A stretch of DNA of 64,000 nucleotides from an uncultured Prevotellaceae bacterium (GCA_902799905.1 CADCCB010000004.1:45821-109820), one strand, 5' to 3'; counted from the stretch's first letter, positions 10,950 to 21,311 are shown. The notes: generated from the letters alone by a model not told the origin. Program-made: numbers and translations.

Positions 10950-12350
10950 ATGAAGAAAACAACTTTATTATTTATTCTTTGTCATTTGTTGTTTGCCCCC
11001 GTTGGGGTGCTGGCACAGAGTGTCGTTGACGAAGTGGTCTGGGTTGTCGGTGATGAGCCTATCCTGAGAAGTGATGTGGAGGTTACCCGCATTCAGGCTG
11101 CGATGGAAGGTGTGAAGTGGTCTGGTAATCCTGACTGTGCCATTCCTGAACAATTGGCAGTGCAGAAACTCTTTCTGCACCAGGCTGCATTGGACAGTAT
11201 TGAGGTGTCAGAGTCAGAGGTGTTGTCGGCTATTGAACAGCGTATCGATTACATGACTCAGCAAATAGGATCGCGCGAGAAACTGGAGGAATACAGGAAA
11301 CAGAGTATCAGCCAGATTCGGCAGTCGATGCATGATGACCTGCGTGATCAGATGATGATTCAGCGCATGAAGGAGAGTTTAGTGAAGGATATCACTGTGA
11401 CTCCTGCTGAGGTGCGTCGTTTCTTCAAGGATCTGCCAGAAGACAGCATTCCCTATGTTCCCACAGAGGTGGAGGTACAAATCATATCGCAGACCCCTAA
11501 AGTGTCTGTCGAAGAGTTGAATCGCGTGAAGGACGAACTGCGTGAATATACTGATCGCGTGAATCGTGGCGAGACCTCGTTTCAGACGCTTGCTCGTATG
11601 TACTCGGAAGATCCTGGTTCGCGTCGTCAGGGTGGTGAACTGGACTATACGGGTCGTAGCACACTTGATCCCGCCTTCGCCGCTGTGGCCTTTAACCTGA
11701 CGGATCCGAAGAAGATTTCGAAGATTGTTGAGTCAGAATTTGGTTTTCATATTATACAGTTAGTCGACAAACGTGGTGACAAGGTAAAGGTGCGTCATAT
11801 ATTGCGTAAACCTGTGGTGAGTGATTCTGCCATTAATGTCTCTCTTTTACGACTTGACACTATTGCTGATGCCATTCGTGCCAATGTGGTACCAGAAATG
11901 TTGCGAAGCCAACTTTTAACGGTACCAGACAATTTCTCGTTTGAGGATGCCGTTGCTGTTTATTCAGATGATAAGGACACTCGCAATAACAAGGGCCTGA
12001 TGGCTAATCGTTCTGAACGAGGACAGACCTCGCGCTTCCAGTTGCAGGATTTGCCTCCTGAAGTGGCTAAGGTTGTGGACACCCTGCAGGTGGGACAAGT
12101 ATCGAAAGCGTTTTCGATGATTAACGAACGTGGCAAGACCGTATGTGTCATTGCCAAACTGAAGAGCCGGACGGAAGGCCATAAGGCCACCATCACTGAG
12201 GATTTTCAGGTAATGAAGGATGTGGTGTTGGCAAAACGACGTGAGAAGAAACTCCACGACTGGGTAGTTGGAAAGATAAAAAGCACCTATGTCAGGATTG
12301 GGGATGAATATCGCGATTGTACTTTTGAATACGAAGGGTGGATACGCTAG
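10950..12350 (+). CDS. surA: SurA-like peptidyl-prolyl isomerase
   Basis: Periplasmic chaperone and parvulin isomerase. The product has a signal peptide (LLFILCHLLFAPVGVLAQ), a SurA N domain starting VVDEVVWVVGDEPILRSDV, a first parvulin domain (about residues 165-265; SEDPGSRRQGGELDYTGRS and ESEFGFHIIQLVDKRGD), and a second, more degraded parvulin-like domain beginning KVRHILRKP. SurA escorts outer-membrane barrel proteins to the BAM complex. The start is uncertain: an ATG at 10929 overlaps the previous stop, but Met at 10950 gives the better signal peptide. The operon continues with an OstA-like gene and mutL. Confidence 0.82.
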   Translation: MKKTTLLFILCHLLFAPVGVLAQSVVDEVVWVVGDEPILRSDVEVTRIQAAMEGVKWSGNPDCAIPEQLAVQKLFLHQAALDSIEVSESEVLSAIEQRIDYMTQQIGSREKLEEYRKQSISQIRQSMHDDLRDQMMIQRMKESLVKDITVTPAEVRRFFKDLPEDSIPYVPTEVEVQIISQTPKVSVEELNRVKDELREYTDRVNRGETSFQTLARMYSEDPGSRRQGGELDYTGRSTLDPAFAAVAFNLTDPKKISKIVESEFGFHIIQLVDKRGDKVKVRHILRKPVVSDSAINVSLLRLDTIADAIRANVVPEMLRSQLLTVPDNFSFEDAVAVYSDDKDTRNNKGLMANRSERGQTSRFQLQDLPPEVAKVVDTLQVGQVSKAFSMINERGKTVCVIAKLKSRTEGHKATITEDFQVMKDVVLAKRREKKLHDWVVGKIKSTYVRIGDEYRDCTFEYEGWIR

Positions 12351-12365
12351 ACTCGGTATTGATAA

Positions 12366-14051
12366 TTGAATATTAGAAGTTCGATAATAGGACAGGGACG
12401 CAGAAGCATCGTAATGGTGCTTCTGTGTGTGCTTTGTCTTGCAGTATCAGCAGTGTTGCCATCGTCTCCGGCTAAGTCCAAGAAGGCTGGGGATAGTAAG
12501 CGTGTCTACCTGATTCATTCTGATGAACTGACCTATGACCGCTGGCGTAACAATGGTGCCCAGGTGTTGCGGGGGCATGTGCAGTTCGAACATGATGGTG
12601 CCCGTCTCTATTGTGACAGTGCTAACTATTTTGAACCCAGCAACTCGTTTGAGGCTTGGGGTAATGTGAAAATGGTACAAGGTGACACATTGTCATTAAC
12701 CAGCGACTATGGCTACTATGATGGTAATGACAAGACACTGGAGGCCAAGACCTTTACCGCAGGGAAACAGGTAGTGTTGAAAAACCGCACGACAACACTC
12801 TATACCGACACGCTTCATTTCGACCGCCTTGACAATCTGGGCTACTATGATGATGGCGGAAAACTGGTGGATAAGACGACAACACTGACCTCTATTCACG
12901 GTGAGTACCATACTGATACTAAGGATGCCTTCTTCATGGACGAAGTGGTGATGGTAGATGTGAACTTCAACCTTACTACCGACACGTTGATCTATAACAC
13001 TCAGACCAAACTGGCACATATAGTTGGACCGTCGGATATCGTCTCAGGCAAGAGCCATATCTATTCAGAGCAGGGTTATTATAATACAGTCAGCGAGCAG
13101 GCCGAACTGCTGAACAGATCGAAGTTTGATAATGAAGGGAGGACTCTGGTTGGTGATAGCATCTGGTATGATGGATTGAGTAGTATCAGTGAGGCTTTTG
13201 GGAATGTGGTTTATCAGGATTCTGTTAACCGTAATGGGTTTTCCGGTAACTATGGCTATTACAATGATGTTACAGGCTATGCGATGTGTACTGATAGTGC
13301 TATGGCTGTGGATTTCTCACAGCGTGATACACTTTTTATGCATGCCGATACTTTCAAGGTTTTTACTTATAATATAGAGACGGATTCGGTTTATCGTGTT
13401 ATACACGCGTATAATAAGGTACGCGCGTATAGGACAGACCTTCAGGCTGTGTGTGACTCGCTGGTCTACAACACACAGGACTCGTGTATGACATTGTATC
13501 GTGATCCTATCGTATGGAATTTGGAGCAACAGTTGCTTGGTGAGGAGATTAAGGTCTTTATGAAGGACTCAGTTATCGACCATGCCCATGTGATCAATCA
13601 GGCTTTCTCGATAGAGAAACTTCGTGAAGACAAAGCCTACAATCAGGTGTCATCGCAGGAGATGTTTGCCTTCTTCGAGAAAGGAGAGATGCATGAGGCC
13701 AGGGCAGTAGGTAATGTTCAGGTAGTCTTTTATCCTGAGGATGACTCCGATAGTTCCTATGTCGGACTGATTAGTATGACTACGGAACAACTGAAGATGT
13801 TCTTTGACAAGCGTAAACTGGACTATGTCTGGGCTCCTGCTCCGGAGGGTAGGATGTTCCCGATGTCGCAGATACCTCCAGAGAAACGATACTTGGAGGG
13901 CTTTCAGTGGTTTGATTATGTGCGGCCTATATCGAAGCAGGACATTTTCAACTGGCGTCCAAAGGCTGCAGGAACAGAACTGAAGAGCCAGCGCAAGCGT
14001 GGCAATGGGACGGCTCGTAAAGAGGCAATGATTGTTGATAGAGAACGATGA
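12366..14051 (+). CDS. OstA/LptA-like lipopolysaccharide transport protein
   Basis: A 561-residue exported protein. The mature part begins [44 protein letters not shown] in separate motifs typical of the OstA (LptA/LptD N-terminal) beta-jellyroll, in which periodic turns such as [15 protein letters not shown] and GNVVYQDSV recur. In this fold LPS is carried from the inner to the outer membrane. The Bacteroidetes form is longer than E. coli LptA and probably contains several stacked OstA units. The frame starts with TTG 12366; an alternative ATG at 12414 would shorten the signal peptide. Its stop overlaps the mutL start (ATGA). Confidence 0.78.
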   Translation: MNIRSSIIGQGRRSIVMVLLCVLCLAVSAVLPSSPAKSKKAGDSKRVYLIHSDELTYDRWRNNGAQVLRGHVQFEHDGARLYCDSANYFEPSNSFEAWGNVKMVQGDTLSLTSDYGYYDGNDKTLEAKTFTAGKQVVLKNRTTTLYTDTLHFDRLDNLGYYDDGGKLVDKTTTLTSIHGEYHTDTKDAFFMDEVVMVDVNFNLTTDTLIYNTQTKLAHIVGPSDIVSGKSHIYSEQGYYNTVSEQAELLNRSKFDNEGRTLVGDSIWYDGLSSISEAFGNVVYQDSVNRNGFSGNYGYYNDVTGYAMCTDSAMAVDFSQRDTLFMHADTFKVFTYNIETDSVYRVIHAYNKVRAYRTDLQAVCDSLVYNTQDSCMTLYRDPIVWNLEQQLLGEEIKVFMKDSVIDHAHVINQAFSIEKLREDKAYNQVSSQEMFAFFEKGEMHEARAVGNVQVVFYPEDDSDSSYVGLISMTTEQLKMFFDKRKLDYVWAPAPEGRMFPMSQIPPEKRYLEGFQWFDYVRPISKQDIFNWRPKAAGTELKSQRKRGNGTARKEAMIVDRER

Positions 14052-15895
14052 GTGATGTAATTCAATTGCTACCGGATTCGGTGGCCAATCAGATAGCAGC
14101 AGGAGAGGTTATCCAGCGTCCTGCCTCTGTAATTAAGGAACTGGTGGAGAATTCTGTTGATGCCGGTGCTAAGACTATCAAGGTTGTAGTGGTAGATGCT
14201 GGCAGAACCTCACTGCAGGTCATTGATGACGGCTGCGGAATGTCGGAAACAGATGCACGCCTGGCTTTCGAACGTCATGCTACTTCTAAGATCCGTCAGG
14301 CTTCTGATCTCTTTACCTTACATACCATGGGCTTTCGTGGCGAGGCCCTTCCGTCGATAGCAGCAGTGGCTCAGGTTGAACTGACTACAAGGATGGCAAC
14401 GGACGATATCGGCTCCCGACTGACCATTCACGGTTCGAAAGTTGTGAGTCAGGAACCTGTAGCATGTCCGGTAGGCTGTAACATTAAGGTTGACAATCTC
14501 TTCTTCAATGTGCCGGCACGTCGTAAGTTCCTAAAGTCAAACGCTACCGAATTGAATAATATACTTACGGCTTTTGAACGAATCGTATTAGTATATCCGG
14601 ACATTTCTTTTATGTTCTATAGTAACGGCCAGGAACTGATGAATCTAAAAGCGGGGACGCTTCGACAGCGTATCGTTGATGTATTTGGTAAGAGACTCAA
14701 TCAGGATCTGTTGCCGCTAGAGGTGGAGACTGCCATCTGTAAGGTGACTGGATTTGTAGGTAAGCCGGAATCTGCCCGAAAGAAAAGTGGCGTGGACTTC
14801 TTCTTTGTGAATGGGCGCTATATGAAGCATCCCTATTTTCATAAGGCCGTGGTTGGTGCCTATGAGCGATTGGTGCCTGTCGGCATGCAAGTCCCCTATT
14901 TCATATATTTCCAGGTGAACCCTTCCGATATTGATGTCAATATACATCCGACCAAGACGGAAATCAAGTTTGAGAACGAACAGGGCATCTGGCAAATCCT
15001 GTCTGCAGCCGTAAAGGATGCTATTGGCAAGTTCTGTGATGTGCCAACCATCAACTTTGATACAGAAGGTAAACCTGATATTCCTGTCTTCGACCCACAG
15101 CGTGATGCTGTCCAGATGCCTCACGTGCATTATAATCCTGGCTATAATCCTTTCAATTCAGACCATACAGCCAAGACGGAGCACAGTAGTACCGATATGC
15201 AGTTCCGTAAGCAGCGGGTGCCGACAGACTGGCAGCAACTCTATGAGCAGCAGCCGATGCCGATAGAGTATCAAGAACAGCCGCTTTTCAATGATAATGC
15301 TTCGGCCATGTCAGAACAACTGTTACAGGAGAAATCGCCCGTACATTATCAATATAAGGGACGGTACATTATGACAACGGTTAAGTCGGGCCTGATGATT
15401 ATTGATCAGCATCGTGCAGACATCCGTATCAGATATGAGCGGTATCTCACGATGATGGAGCAGAAACAGGCCAGTACACAGAAGGTGCTCTTCCCTGAGG
15501 TTCTTCAGTTGTCGGCATCTGACAATGTGATGATGCAGCACTTCCTGCCAGAGATGTCTGTCATGGGATTCGATTTGAGTGATCTTGGAGGTGGTAACTA
15601 TGCCATCAATGGCGTACCAGCCGGCAGCGAGGGACTAGATCCCGTTGCTTTGGTACGACGTATCTTGACCGACTCGTCCGAGCAGGGTAGGGGTGTGAAT
15701 AGTGAATTGCAATCGAGATTGGCTCTGAGCCTAGCACGTCATACGGCCATCGAATATGGACAAGTGCTGTCTAATGAGGAAATGGAGCATATTGTAAATG
15801 AACTCTTTGCCTGCAAGAATGTCAATTATACCCCTGATGGCAAAGATATCTTATGTATTTTACCACAGCGGGATATAGAACAAATGTTAGGCTGA
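14048..15895 (+). CDS. mutL: DNA mismatch repair protein MutL
   Basis: Mismatch-repair mediator that couples MutS to downstream nucleases. The 615-residue protein carries the GHKL ATPase motifs [19 protein letters not shown] and [12 protein letters not shown], the transducer domain and a C-terminal dimerisation domain. The site corresponding to the endonuclease motif DQHAxxE reads DQHRADI, so the Mn-dependent nicking activity of many bacterial MutL proteins is probably absent; similar forms occur in Bacteroidetes. The ATG overlaps the stop of the upstream gene by four bases, which suggests translational coupling. Confidence 0.95.
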   Translation: MSDVIQLLPDSVANQIAAGEVIQRPASVIKELVENSVDAGAKTIKVVVVDAGRTSLQVIDDGCGMSETDARLAFERHATSKIRQASDLFTLHTMGFRGEALPSIAAVAQVELTTRMATDDIGSRLTIHGSKVVSQEPVACPVGCNIKVDNLFFNVPARRKFLKSNATELNNILTAFERIVLVYPDISFMFYSNGQELMNLKAGTLRQRIVDVFGKRLNQDLLPLEVETAICKVTGFVGKPESARKKSGVDFFFVNGRYMKHPYFHKAVVGAYERLVPVGMQVPYFIYFQVNPSDIDVNIHPTKTEIKFENEQGIWQILSAAVKDAIGKFCDVPTINFDTEGKPDIPVFDPQRDAVQMPHVHYNPGYNPFNSDHTAKTEHSSTDMQFRKQRVPTDWQQLYEQQPMPIEYQEQPLFNDNASAMSEQLLQEKSPVHYQYKGRYIMTTVKSGLMIIDQHRADIRIRYERYLTMMEQKQASTQKVLFPEVLQLSASDNVMMQHFLPEMSVMGFDLSDLGGGNYAINGVPAGSEGLDPVALVRRILTDSSEQGRGVNSELQSRLALSLARHTAIEYGQVLSNEEMEHIVNELFACKNVNYTPDGKDILCILPQRDIEQMLG

Positions 15896-15983
15896 AAATG
15901 ATTGCTTTTGTTAAAAAACTATCCAGAAAGGTATTGTTTTAAAACTTTTTAACAGTATTAACGCATTTTCTTATCTAGTTTTG

Positions 15984-16014
15984 TTGCAGGTTTAAATATT
16001 TTTACCTACTTTTG
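15984..16014 (+). promoter_or_regulatory. Promoter of the OmpA-like gene
   Basis: TTG at 15984-15986 and TACTTTTG at 16007-16014 are 20 bases apart, a full match to the Bacteroidetes form. The start codon is 45 bases further on, in an A/T-rich leader. Confidence 0.7.
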
Positions 16015-16059
16015 CACCAAATTTTGAAATAATGTTATTGTTTTATTAATAAGAATTGT

Positions 16060-17196
16060 ATGAAAAAGTTTTTAATGATGCTGGCTTTTGCCGGCGTTTC
16101 TGTGGCTGGAATGGCACAGACGGAACTGACTGAAAAGTACAGCGTTGCTACGAACTCATTCTGGAGCAACTGGTTTATTCAGGCAAATGTTGTTGGTACC
16201 TCTTTCTTCGACAATGGCGAGAAGTGGTCAAGCCCCTTCAAGGGCTATCGCACGAATCTTGGTGCTTCAGTTGCTATCGGTAAGTGGTTTACACCAGGTA
16301 TCGGTCTGCGTACGAAAGTAAATGGTATTTGGGGACGTTCTATCATTTCTGAGGACAAGTCGACCAATGCCATTAAGTATTGGAATGCACAGGAGCAGGT
16401 TTTGTTCAATCTTAGCAATCTGTTCTGTGGCTATAGCGAGACTCGCGTTTGGAACATTATTCCTTTTGTCGGCGTAGGTGTTCTGCGTAACTGCAGTGCC
16501 AATGAGTATTGCCATGGTGCAAGCCTTGGTTTGCTGAATACTTGGAAAATCTCTCGTAAAGTTGCTGTGAACTTTGAACTTGGCTTGAACATCCTTGATG
16601 ATGATATGGAGGGAACAACTACTGGTCATCAAAATTATGGCTATAATTTTAACTCCACAGATCGTCACATCAATGCTGAGTTGGGTCTGACCTTCAATCT
16701 TGGTAAGGCTACTTGGAACAAAGTTCCCGATGTGGATGCTATCAATGCTATGTACCAGAACCAGATCGATGCTCTCAACGCTCAACTTAATGATGCTAAT
16801 GCAGAGAACGAGCGTCTGAATAACCTGATCAAGAACCACAAGTGTCCCGAAGGTAAGACTGTTACCGTCAAGGAGGTTGCTGCTGCTCCCGTATCAGTGT
16901 TCTTCAATTTGGGTAGCGCTAAGGTTGCTTCTAGGAAGGATATCGTGAATGTTCAGGCTCTTGCTGATGTTGCCAAGGCTAATGGCAAGACCATCGTTGT
17001 CACAGGTTATGCTGATAGCAAGACTGGTAGCGCAAACTTCAACCAGACTCTGTCTCAGAAGCGTGCTGAGACCGTTAAGAACGAACTCGTTAATATGGGT
17101 GTTGCAGAGGATAAGATTGAGGTGAAGGCTGCTGGTGGTGTGAACGATATCAATCCGTTCTCTTACAACCGTCGTGCTACTGTTGAGATTAAGTAA
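16060..17196 (+). CDS. OmpA-like outer membrane protein
   Basis: A 378-residue structural porin. After a signal peptide ending GMAQ there is an eight-strand barrel-like domain (to about residue 220), a short coiled coil rich in Asn and Leu (YQNQIDALNAQLNDANAENE), and a C-terminal OmpA domain (about 270-378) with the peptidoglycan-binding signature TGYADSKTGSANFNQTLSQKRAE. Such proteins tie the outer membrane to the cell wall. Codon use is visibly biased (GGT, GCT, AAG), consistent with high expression, and it has a strong promoter. A lipoprotein gene follows 24 bases later. Confidence 0.92.
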   Translation: MKKFLMMLAFAGVSVAGMAQTELTEKYSVATNSFWSNWFIQANVVGTSFFDNGEKWSSPFKGYRTNLGASVAIGKWFTPGIGLRTKVNGIWGRSIISEDKSTNAIKYWNAQEQVLFNLSNLFCGYSETRVWNIIPFVGVGVLRNCSANEYCHGASLGLLNTWKISRKVAVNFELGLNILDDDMEGTTTGHQNYGYNFNSTDRHINAELGLTFNLGKATWNKVPDVDAINAMYQNQIDALNAQLNDANAENERLNNLIKNHKCPEGKTVTVKEVAAAPVSVFFNLGSAKVASRKDIVNVQALADVAKANGKTIVVTGYADSKTGSANFNQTLSQKRAETVKNELVNMGVAEDKIEVKAAGGVNDINPFSYNRRATVEIK

Positions 17197-17220
17197 ATTA
17201 GATATAATCGATAAAGAAAA

Positions 17221-18330
17221 ATGAAAAACTTAATTAAAACATTGGCATTAGGCGCTGTAGTGATTGCTTCATTCACAGCGTGCCACACTCGCGAAGGCGA
17301 AGCCACAACTCAAGTTGACAACGTGGTTCGTACATCAACCCGTGTGCTGGTTATCAATACAAATGTTAGTGCTAGCATCAGTTTTGGTGGACAGACAATT
17401 AATGGTACGACTGCAACATTCAACACGAATGCCAACACAGGTAAGGTGAATATCACTGCAACTGGCAAGAAGGCTGTAACTTTGGACATCGACTTTAACG
17501 GTGGTGAATATCTGGCATACGATATCGATCTGGTATCTGAGGCTCCTGCAGTAGCCGCTGCAACTGCTGAGGCACCGGGTGCTGCTCCTGTCAGCAATGG
17601 TGATGCGAATGCCGCTGATAACGATGGTGTAACCGCTGATTTCAGTGTTGCTGGTAACTCTAATACAGGTACCACTGGTGACTATTCAATCACAGTGTTC
17701 ACTCCTACTGAGGTTGAAACCGACATCGAGGAGGTTAAGAAGAACGAACAGATTGAAGAGCCCGTTCTCGCTTTGGATTGCCGTCCCGATGGTGCTGTAT
17801 TCGAGAATCCCATCACTGTCAATGTGAACATCCCCGAATCTGATGGATTTGATCTCGGTTGCTTCGATGAGAATGGCAATGAGACCACTTCTGCCCACAC
17901 TGGTGATAAACTCCAGATTCAGTTGTCTCACTTCTCTATTTGGGACATCATCCTGAAGGCTAAATTGGTCGAAGATCCAAAGGTAGACGTTGTGGAGAAT
18001 GTTTACACTGCTGATGCTTCAAAGGGTGCTATTGCCTATACTTTCAAGTTCGGCTTTGACAACAACGCCAAATCTCCTCTGATCGTTAAGTACCTGAAGA
18101 AACTGTTCGGTATTTCTGCAAGAGATGCTAATAAGACAGTTACCTTCAAGAAGGTTGAGGGTACTGCAAAATTGACTGTTAAGCAGCAGGTGACGACTTA
18201 TAACTTCGAGTCTGGTAGCCAAAAGTTCTCTGTGACTGTTTACGGTAAGGTTACTGAGAACCTCAGCATCGAGGCTGCTCCTGAGGTTGTTCCCGTAATT
18301 CCCACTCATGGTGGTGGTAGCAACGACTAA
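17221..18330 (+). CDS. Lipoprotein of unknown function
   Basis: A 369-residue lipoprotein with signal peptide and lipobox FTAC (Cys21). Beyond it the sequence is beta-rich with an Ala/Thr-rich linker near residues 115-145 (APAVAAATAEAPGAAPV). A segment EEPVLALDCRPDGAVFENPITVNVNIPESDGFDLGC, read in parts, looks like a ZU5-like or immunoglobulin-like fold, but I do not recognise a named family. It shares codon bias with the upstream OmpA-like gene and lies 24 bases after it, and is followed by a strong terminator, so the pair forms a transcription unit. Confidence 0.6.
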   Translation: MKNLIKTLALGAVVIASFTACHTREGEATTQVDNVVRTSTRVLVINTNVSASISFGGQTINGTTATFNTNANTGKVNITATGKKAVTLDIDFNGGEYLAYDIDLVSEAPAVAAATAEAPGAAPVSNGDANAADNDGVTADFSVAGNSNTGTTGDYSITVFTPTEVETDIEEVKKNEQIEEPVLALDCRPDGAVFENPITVNVNIPESDGFDLGCFDENGNETTSAHTGDKLQIQLSHFSIWDIILKAKLVEDPKVDVVENVYTADASKGAIAYTFKFGFDNNAKSPLIVKYLKKLFGISARDANKTVTFKKVEGTAKLTVKQQVTTYNFESGSQKFSVTVYGKVTENLSIEAAPEVVPVIPTHGGGSND

Positions 18331-18353
18331 TCATCGTAAGGAATATATGAATT

Positions 18354-18389
18354 TTGCCAGGTTGGATATCCCAACCTGGCAATTTTTTT
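18354..18389 (+). terminator. Rho-independent terminator after the OmpA-lipoprotein unit
   Basis: A perfect 12-base stem (TTGCCAGGTTGG / CCAACCTGGCAA) with loop ATATC is followed by a run of seven T. Confidence 0.9.
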
Positions 18390-18421
18390 ATAGAAAAGCG
18401 TCATCATCCAAAAATATTTTG

Positions 18422-18429
18422 TACCTTTG
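18422..18429 (+). promoter_or_regulatory. -7 box for the first YjbH-like gene
   Basis: TACCTTTG is 12 bases before the ATG at 18442, so the 5' leader would be only about 8 nt. No TTG is seen at the -33 position. Confidence 0.5.
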
Positions 18430-18441
18430 CAGGCAATAAAC

Positions 18442-19338
18442 ATGATTAAGAAACTTTTCTTCATTTCTCTCTTCTGTCTGTTTGCATGTAATAAGGTTCA
18501 AGCGCAAGAGATGCCCGTCGCAGAGTTTTTCTGTGGTGCGGAACTCAATTATGCAGATGTTAACTTTACGCGTTTATATAATGTACTCATCAACCTGACA
18601 CCTGGCGCGAAAATAAATCTTGGACGCGATTGGCAAATAGGTTTACAAGCACAGGTGCCCATTGTAAATGAGGGATACGCAGAGAAAGACAGTTGGTTGC
18701 GGCTGAGTATGGCCAATGTCTCTAAGGAACTGCACTTTGAAAGTGCCCGCCAACATTTCAAAATAACGGGTGGGCTGTTTGGAAAGAGTAGATATGGAGG
18801 TGATCTTCGTTGGATGTTTCCCATCAATTCATGGCTACTATTTAATGCACAGGTAGGTGTCACCAATAGTTGGGTCGTCAGCACAGATCTGTCTGAATGT
18901 GGAGAAACGTATTTTGATACCGAGAAGTGGAGTCTGACGAGTATCTTAGGCGGACGTATCTGGTTGGATAAATGGGCTACCGAACTGAGAGTTAATGGCG
19001 GACGCTACTTAAACGAAGATTACGGAGTAGAAGGAGAAGTCATGCGGCATTTTAAACACTGCTCCGTGTCATTGTTCGCGCAATATCACGAGAAGGCTCC
19101 ATCTGAATACTACAAAGGCACCCATCGGTATGGTGGAGGTTTCAGAGTGGTGATGATGCTACCACCCTATAAAAAGCAGAAGAAGGCGGTAGTAGTACGA
19201 CCAGCCTCGAATTTCCGCCTTACTTATAATGCTCAGTCTGATGGCTTCTCTATGAAGAAGTACACCACAGATCCAGAAGAGAACGAAAGGACATATCCAA
19301 TACATATCCCCTGGGGAACGGGTAATTTCAACGAATAA
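18442..19338 (+). CDS. Outer-membrane beta-barrel protein, YjbH-like
   Basis: A 298-residue exported protein: signal peptide ending VQAQ, then alternating polar/hydrophobic beta strands with frequent Gly and Trp (LGRDWQIGLQAQVPIVNEGY, GGLFGKSRYGGDLRW). The arrangement resembles the C-terminal barrel part of YjbH, an outer-membrane protein linked to exopolysaccharide export. The ATG at 18442 is chosen because the upstream TTG lies in the promoter. The next gene resembles the N-terminal part of YjbH. The homology is by eye and moderate. Confidence 0.55.
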   Translation: MIKKLFFISLFCLFACNKVQAQEMPVAEFFCGAELNYADVNFTRLYNVLINLTPGAKINLGRDWQIGLQAQVPIVNEGYAEKDSWLRLSMANVSKELHFESARQHFKITGGLFGKSRYGGDLRWMFPINSWLLFNAQVGVTNSWVVSTDLSECGETYFDTEKWSLTSILGGRIWLDKWATELRVNGGRYLNEDYGVEGEVMRHFKHCSVSLFAQYHEKAPSEYYKGTHRYGGGFRVVMMLPPYKKQKKAVVVRPASNFRLTYNAQSDGFSMKKYTTDPEENERTYPIHIPWGTGNFNE

Positions 19339-19343
19339 TTGTG

Positions 19344-20087
19344 ATGAAAAGACTACTTCTGACATTCGTTATAAATGTTTTTGCTGTCTTTGGCAACTTG
19401 TATGCCCAACAGTATTGTGGCATCAACGGACTTATTCATGTGCCTACGGCTGACATGGATACGGTTGGCATAGCCCGTATTGGAGCCCACTATGTACCCA
19501 AGGTTATGATGCCCGATAAGATGTTGATTGACGGAGAGAAGTTCAATTCGCTCACGAATTACTTAAGCATTACACCCTTCCGATGGATTGAAGTGGGTTA
19601 TGGCTATACCCTCTGGAAATTCCATCAAGATCTGGACCCCAACAAAAAAGTTGGATTCTATGCCAAGGATCGTTATTTCTCTTTGAAACTTCAGCCGATT
19701 AAGGAGGATAAGTGGTGGCCTTCTGTAGCCATAGGTGGAAATGATGTGTGGGGTTCTGGCGATGATGGCGAGTCAGGTAGTAATTACTATCGTAACTATT
19801 TCGTGGCTTTGTCAAAACATACAGATTTGGGTAGGTTTCGTTTGGGTGGTCATTTGGCATATCGTTCCTGGAAACGCGACTTTAATCATCGCTGGAATGG
19901 AATAGTTGGTGGTGTTACTTTACAGCATTCTTTTTATGAGCCTCTTCGTGGGATAGCCGAATGGGATGGTAACGCAATTAATGTTGGAGTTGATTGTTTG
20001 CTGTTTAATATTGTCCTCGTACAGTGTGGACTGTATGATATGAAATACTTTACGGGGGGCATTAGCCTTTATTTCCATCTTCTTTGA
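19344..20087 (+). CDS. YjbH-like outer-membrane protein
   Basis: A 247-residue exported protein. After the signal peptide (ending LYAQ) it starts QYCGINGLIHVPTADMDT, which matches the G.GL...PTA.M opening of YjbH/exopolysaccharide-export barrels, followed by strand-rich text (RWIEVGYGYTLWKF, RFRLGGHLAYRSW). It may start at GTG 19341 or ATG 19344, five bases after the previous stop. Together with the upstream gene it could reconstitute a split YjbH. No other polysaccharide genes are nearby, so the role is uncertain. Confidence 0.55.
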   Translation: MKRLLLTFVINVFAVFGNLYAQQYCGINGLIHVPTADMDTVGIARIGAHYVPKVMMPDKMLIDGEKFNSLTNYLSITPFRWIEVGYGYTLWKFHQDLDPNKKVGFYAKDRYFSLKLQPIKEDKWWPSVAIGGNDVWGSGDDGESGSNYYRNYFVALSKHTDLGRFRLGGHLAYRSWKRDFNHRWNGIVGGVTLQHSFYEPLRGIAEWDGNAINVGVDCLLFNIVLVQCGLYDMKYFTGGISLYFHLL

Positions 20088-20175
20088 AAATGGATTCTCT
20101 TGGGTTGTCTCGTCTTGATTTTTGGCAAATAATGCGAAAAATATATTTTTTTTGATAAAAAAGTTGCAAAAAAAA

Positions 20176-20206
20176 TTGGCAGTTTCGGAAAAAGTGTGTA
20201 CCTTTG
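20176..20206 (+). promoter_or_regulatory. Promoter of tRNA-Val
   Basis: TTG at 20176-20178 and TACCTTTG at 20199-20206 are spaced by 20 bases, 30 bases upstream of the mature tRNA end. Confidence 0.7.
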
Positions 20207-20236
20207 CAGCCGATTTAGAGAAATCAACAACATTTC

Positions 20237-20311
20237 GGGCGTTTAGCTCAGTTGGTTTAGAGCATCTGCCTTACAAGCAGAGGGTCGGCGGTTCGAATCC
20301 GTCAACGCCCA
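20237..20311 (+). tRNA. tRNA-Val (anticodon TAC)
   Basis: A full cloverleaf: acceptor stem GGGCGTT/AACGCCC, D-arm TTAGCTCAGTTGG, anticodon stem TCTGC/GCAGA with loop CTTACAA giving anticodon TAC, T-arm GGCGGTTCGAATCCGTC, discriminator A. The CCA end is not encoded. It has its own promoter and terminator. Confidence 0.95.
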
Positions 20312-20314
20312 CAG

Positions 20315-20349
20315 TAGAATGAGTTCTATTGGAACTCATTCTATTTTGT
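20315..20349 (+). terminator. Terminator of tRNA-Val
   Basis: A 12-base perfect stem (TAGAATGAGTTC / GAACTCATTCTA) with loop TATTG, followed by TTTTGTT. Confidence 0.88.
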
Positions 20350-20421
20350 TAAATATACCAAAAAATAAGGCTCTGATACGAATTTGTTTCTCTTATATGA
20401 TAAACTCTCATTTTTTTTGCC

Positions 20422-20429
20422 TATATTTG
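20422..20429 (+). promoter_or_regulatory. -7 box for the 20460 lipoprotein
   Basis: TATATTTG matches TAnnTTTG and lies 31 bases before the ATG. The -33 region has only T-rich text. Confidence 0.5.
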
Positions 20430-20459
20430 TAGCCGTCTTTATCACAATACGGAATCGTT

Positions 20460-21233
20460 ATGGAGCGAAAAGTCATTTGCGTTATCAATGCCATCCTATT
20501 ATGTAGCCTTTTGTCAGGGCTGGTTGCGTGTGGCAATGACGCTGTTGACGTGGACGTTGATGAAGAAAAAGACAGAGCCATGAAAGTCATTGATTCTTGG
20601 ATATGCCAGAAGGCGGAAGACGATGAGATGGATGTTCTGATTTTCTCTGTTGATGGTGTCATGGTTAGGTCTGTACTCAAACAAATTGATGATGTTTATC
20701 TGAGATGTGACATGAGTGAAGTTGATTGTTCTCATGATGGCTACCATGTTAAGTATATCGTAAATGGGGACACAATTTCAAAACTATGGTCGGTTCAAGA
20801 AGATGTTTTGTCTTTTGATGGTCGGCAGTATAGTCGGATGGGGGAGGAGTGGAAATCCCGTTTTGCTCAGGCTACATTAACTACTACCGAAGGCATCAAA
20901 TATGATAAGAATGGGACGTTGGCTACTTGCGGGGATGAAATTTATGGTAATTGGACTGCTCATGGCTACGTGCTGAGTTTTTTCGCGGACGGGCGAGTAC
21001 ATCTCACAGTCTCTGCCGGTAAGTACAAGGATGTGTTCCTGGGTACGTTTATGTCATCATCAAACAATGAACTGGTATTTTATGCCAAGCAAGAACTTCA
21101 AGAGGATTATACCTGGTCGGACGAACAGCCAGTGCAAGGCTCAGGAATATGTCGTATGGATAAGGGGGATTTGATCGTCAGTCTTCAGATCGGTAATGAC
21201 ATGTTTGATGCTACCTATCAGAAAATGTTTTAG
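20460..21233 (+). CDS. Lipoprotein of unknown function
   Basis: A 257-residue lipoprotein with lipobox LVAC (Cys24) and an acidic stretch just after it (DAVDVDVDEEKD) that should keep it away from inner-membrane retention. The middle contains two similar blocks around VNGDTISKLWSVQEDVLSFDGRQYSRM and DEIYGNWTAHGYVLSFFADGRVHLTVSAG, which resemble lipocalin-like Bacteroidetes proteins (YGNWxxxxxxxxFFxDG), but I do not assign a family. It stands alone between tRNA-Val and purB with its own promoter. Confidence 0.6.
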   Translation: MERKVICVINAILLCSLLSGLVACGNDAVDVDVDEEKDRAMKVIDSWICQKAEDDEMDVLIFSVDGVMVRSVLKQIDDVYLRCDMSEVDCSHDGYHVKYIVNGDTISKLWSVQEDVLSFDGRQYSRMGEEWKSRFAQATLTTTEGIKYDKNGTLATCGDEIYGNWTAHGYVLSFFADGRVHLTVSAGKYKDVFLGTFMSSSNNELVFYAKQELQEDYTWSDEQPVQGSGICRMDKGDLIVSLQIGNDMFDATYQKMF

Positions 21234-21280
21234 CCAAAGTCATCACATCGGCTTGTAACATCAAAAAATGCCTTTTTCTT

Positions 21281-21311
21281 TTTGCTGTTTCAGAAAAATG
21301 TTGTAATTTTG
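21281..21311 (+). promoter_or_regulatory. purB promoter
   Basis: TTTG at 21281-21284 and TAATTTTG at 21304-21311 with a 19-base spacer. The leader to the ATG is about 55 nt. Confidence 0.68.

Noticed and set aside
20122-20322. 66-residue open frame over the tRNA
   Set aside because: It covers the promoter and the whole tRNA-Val gene and has no protein-like features.
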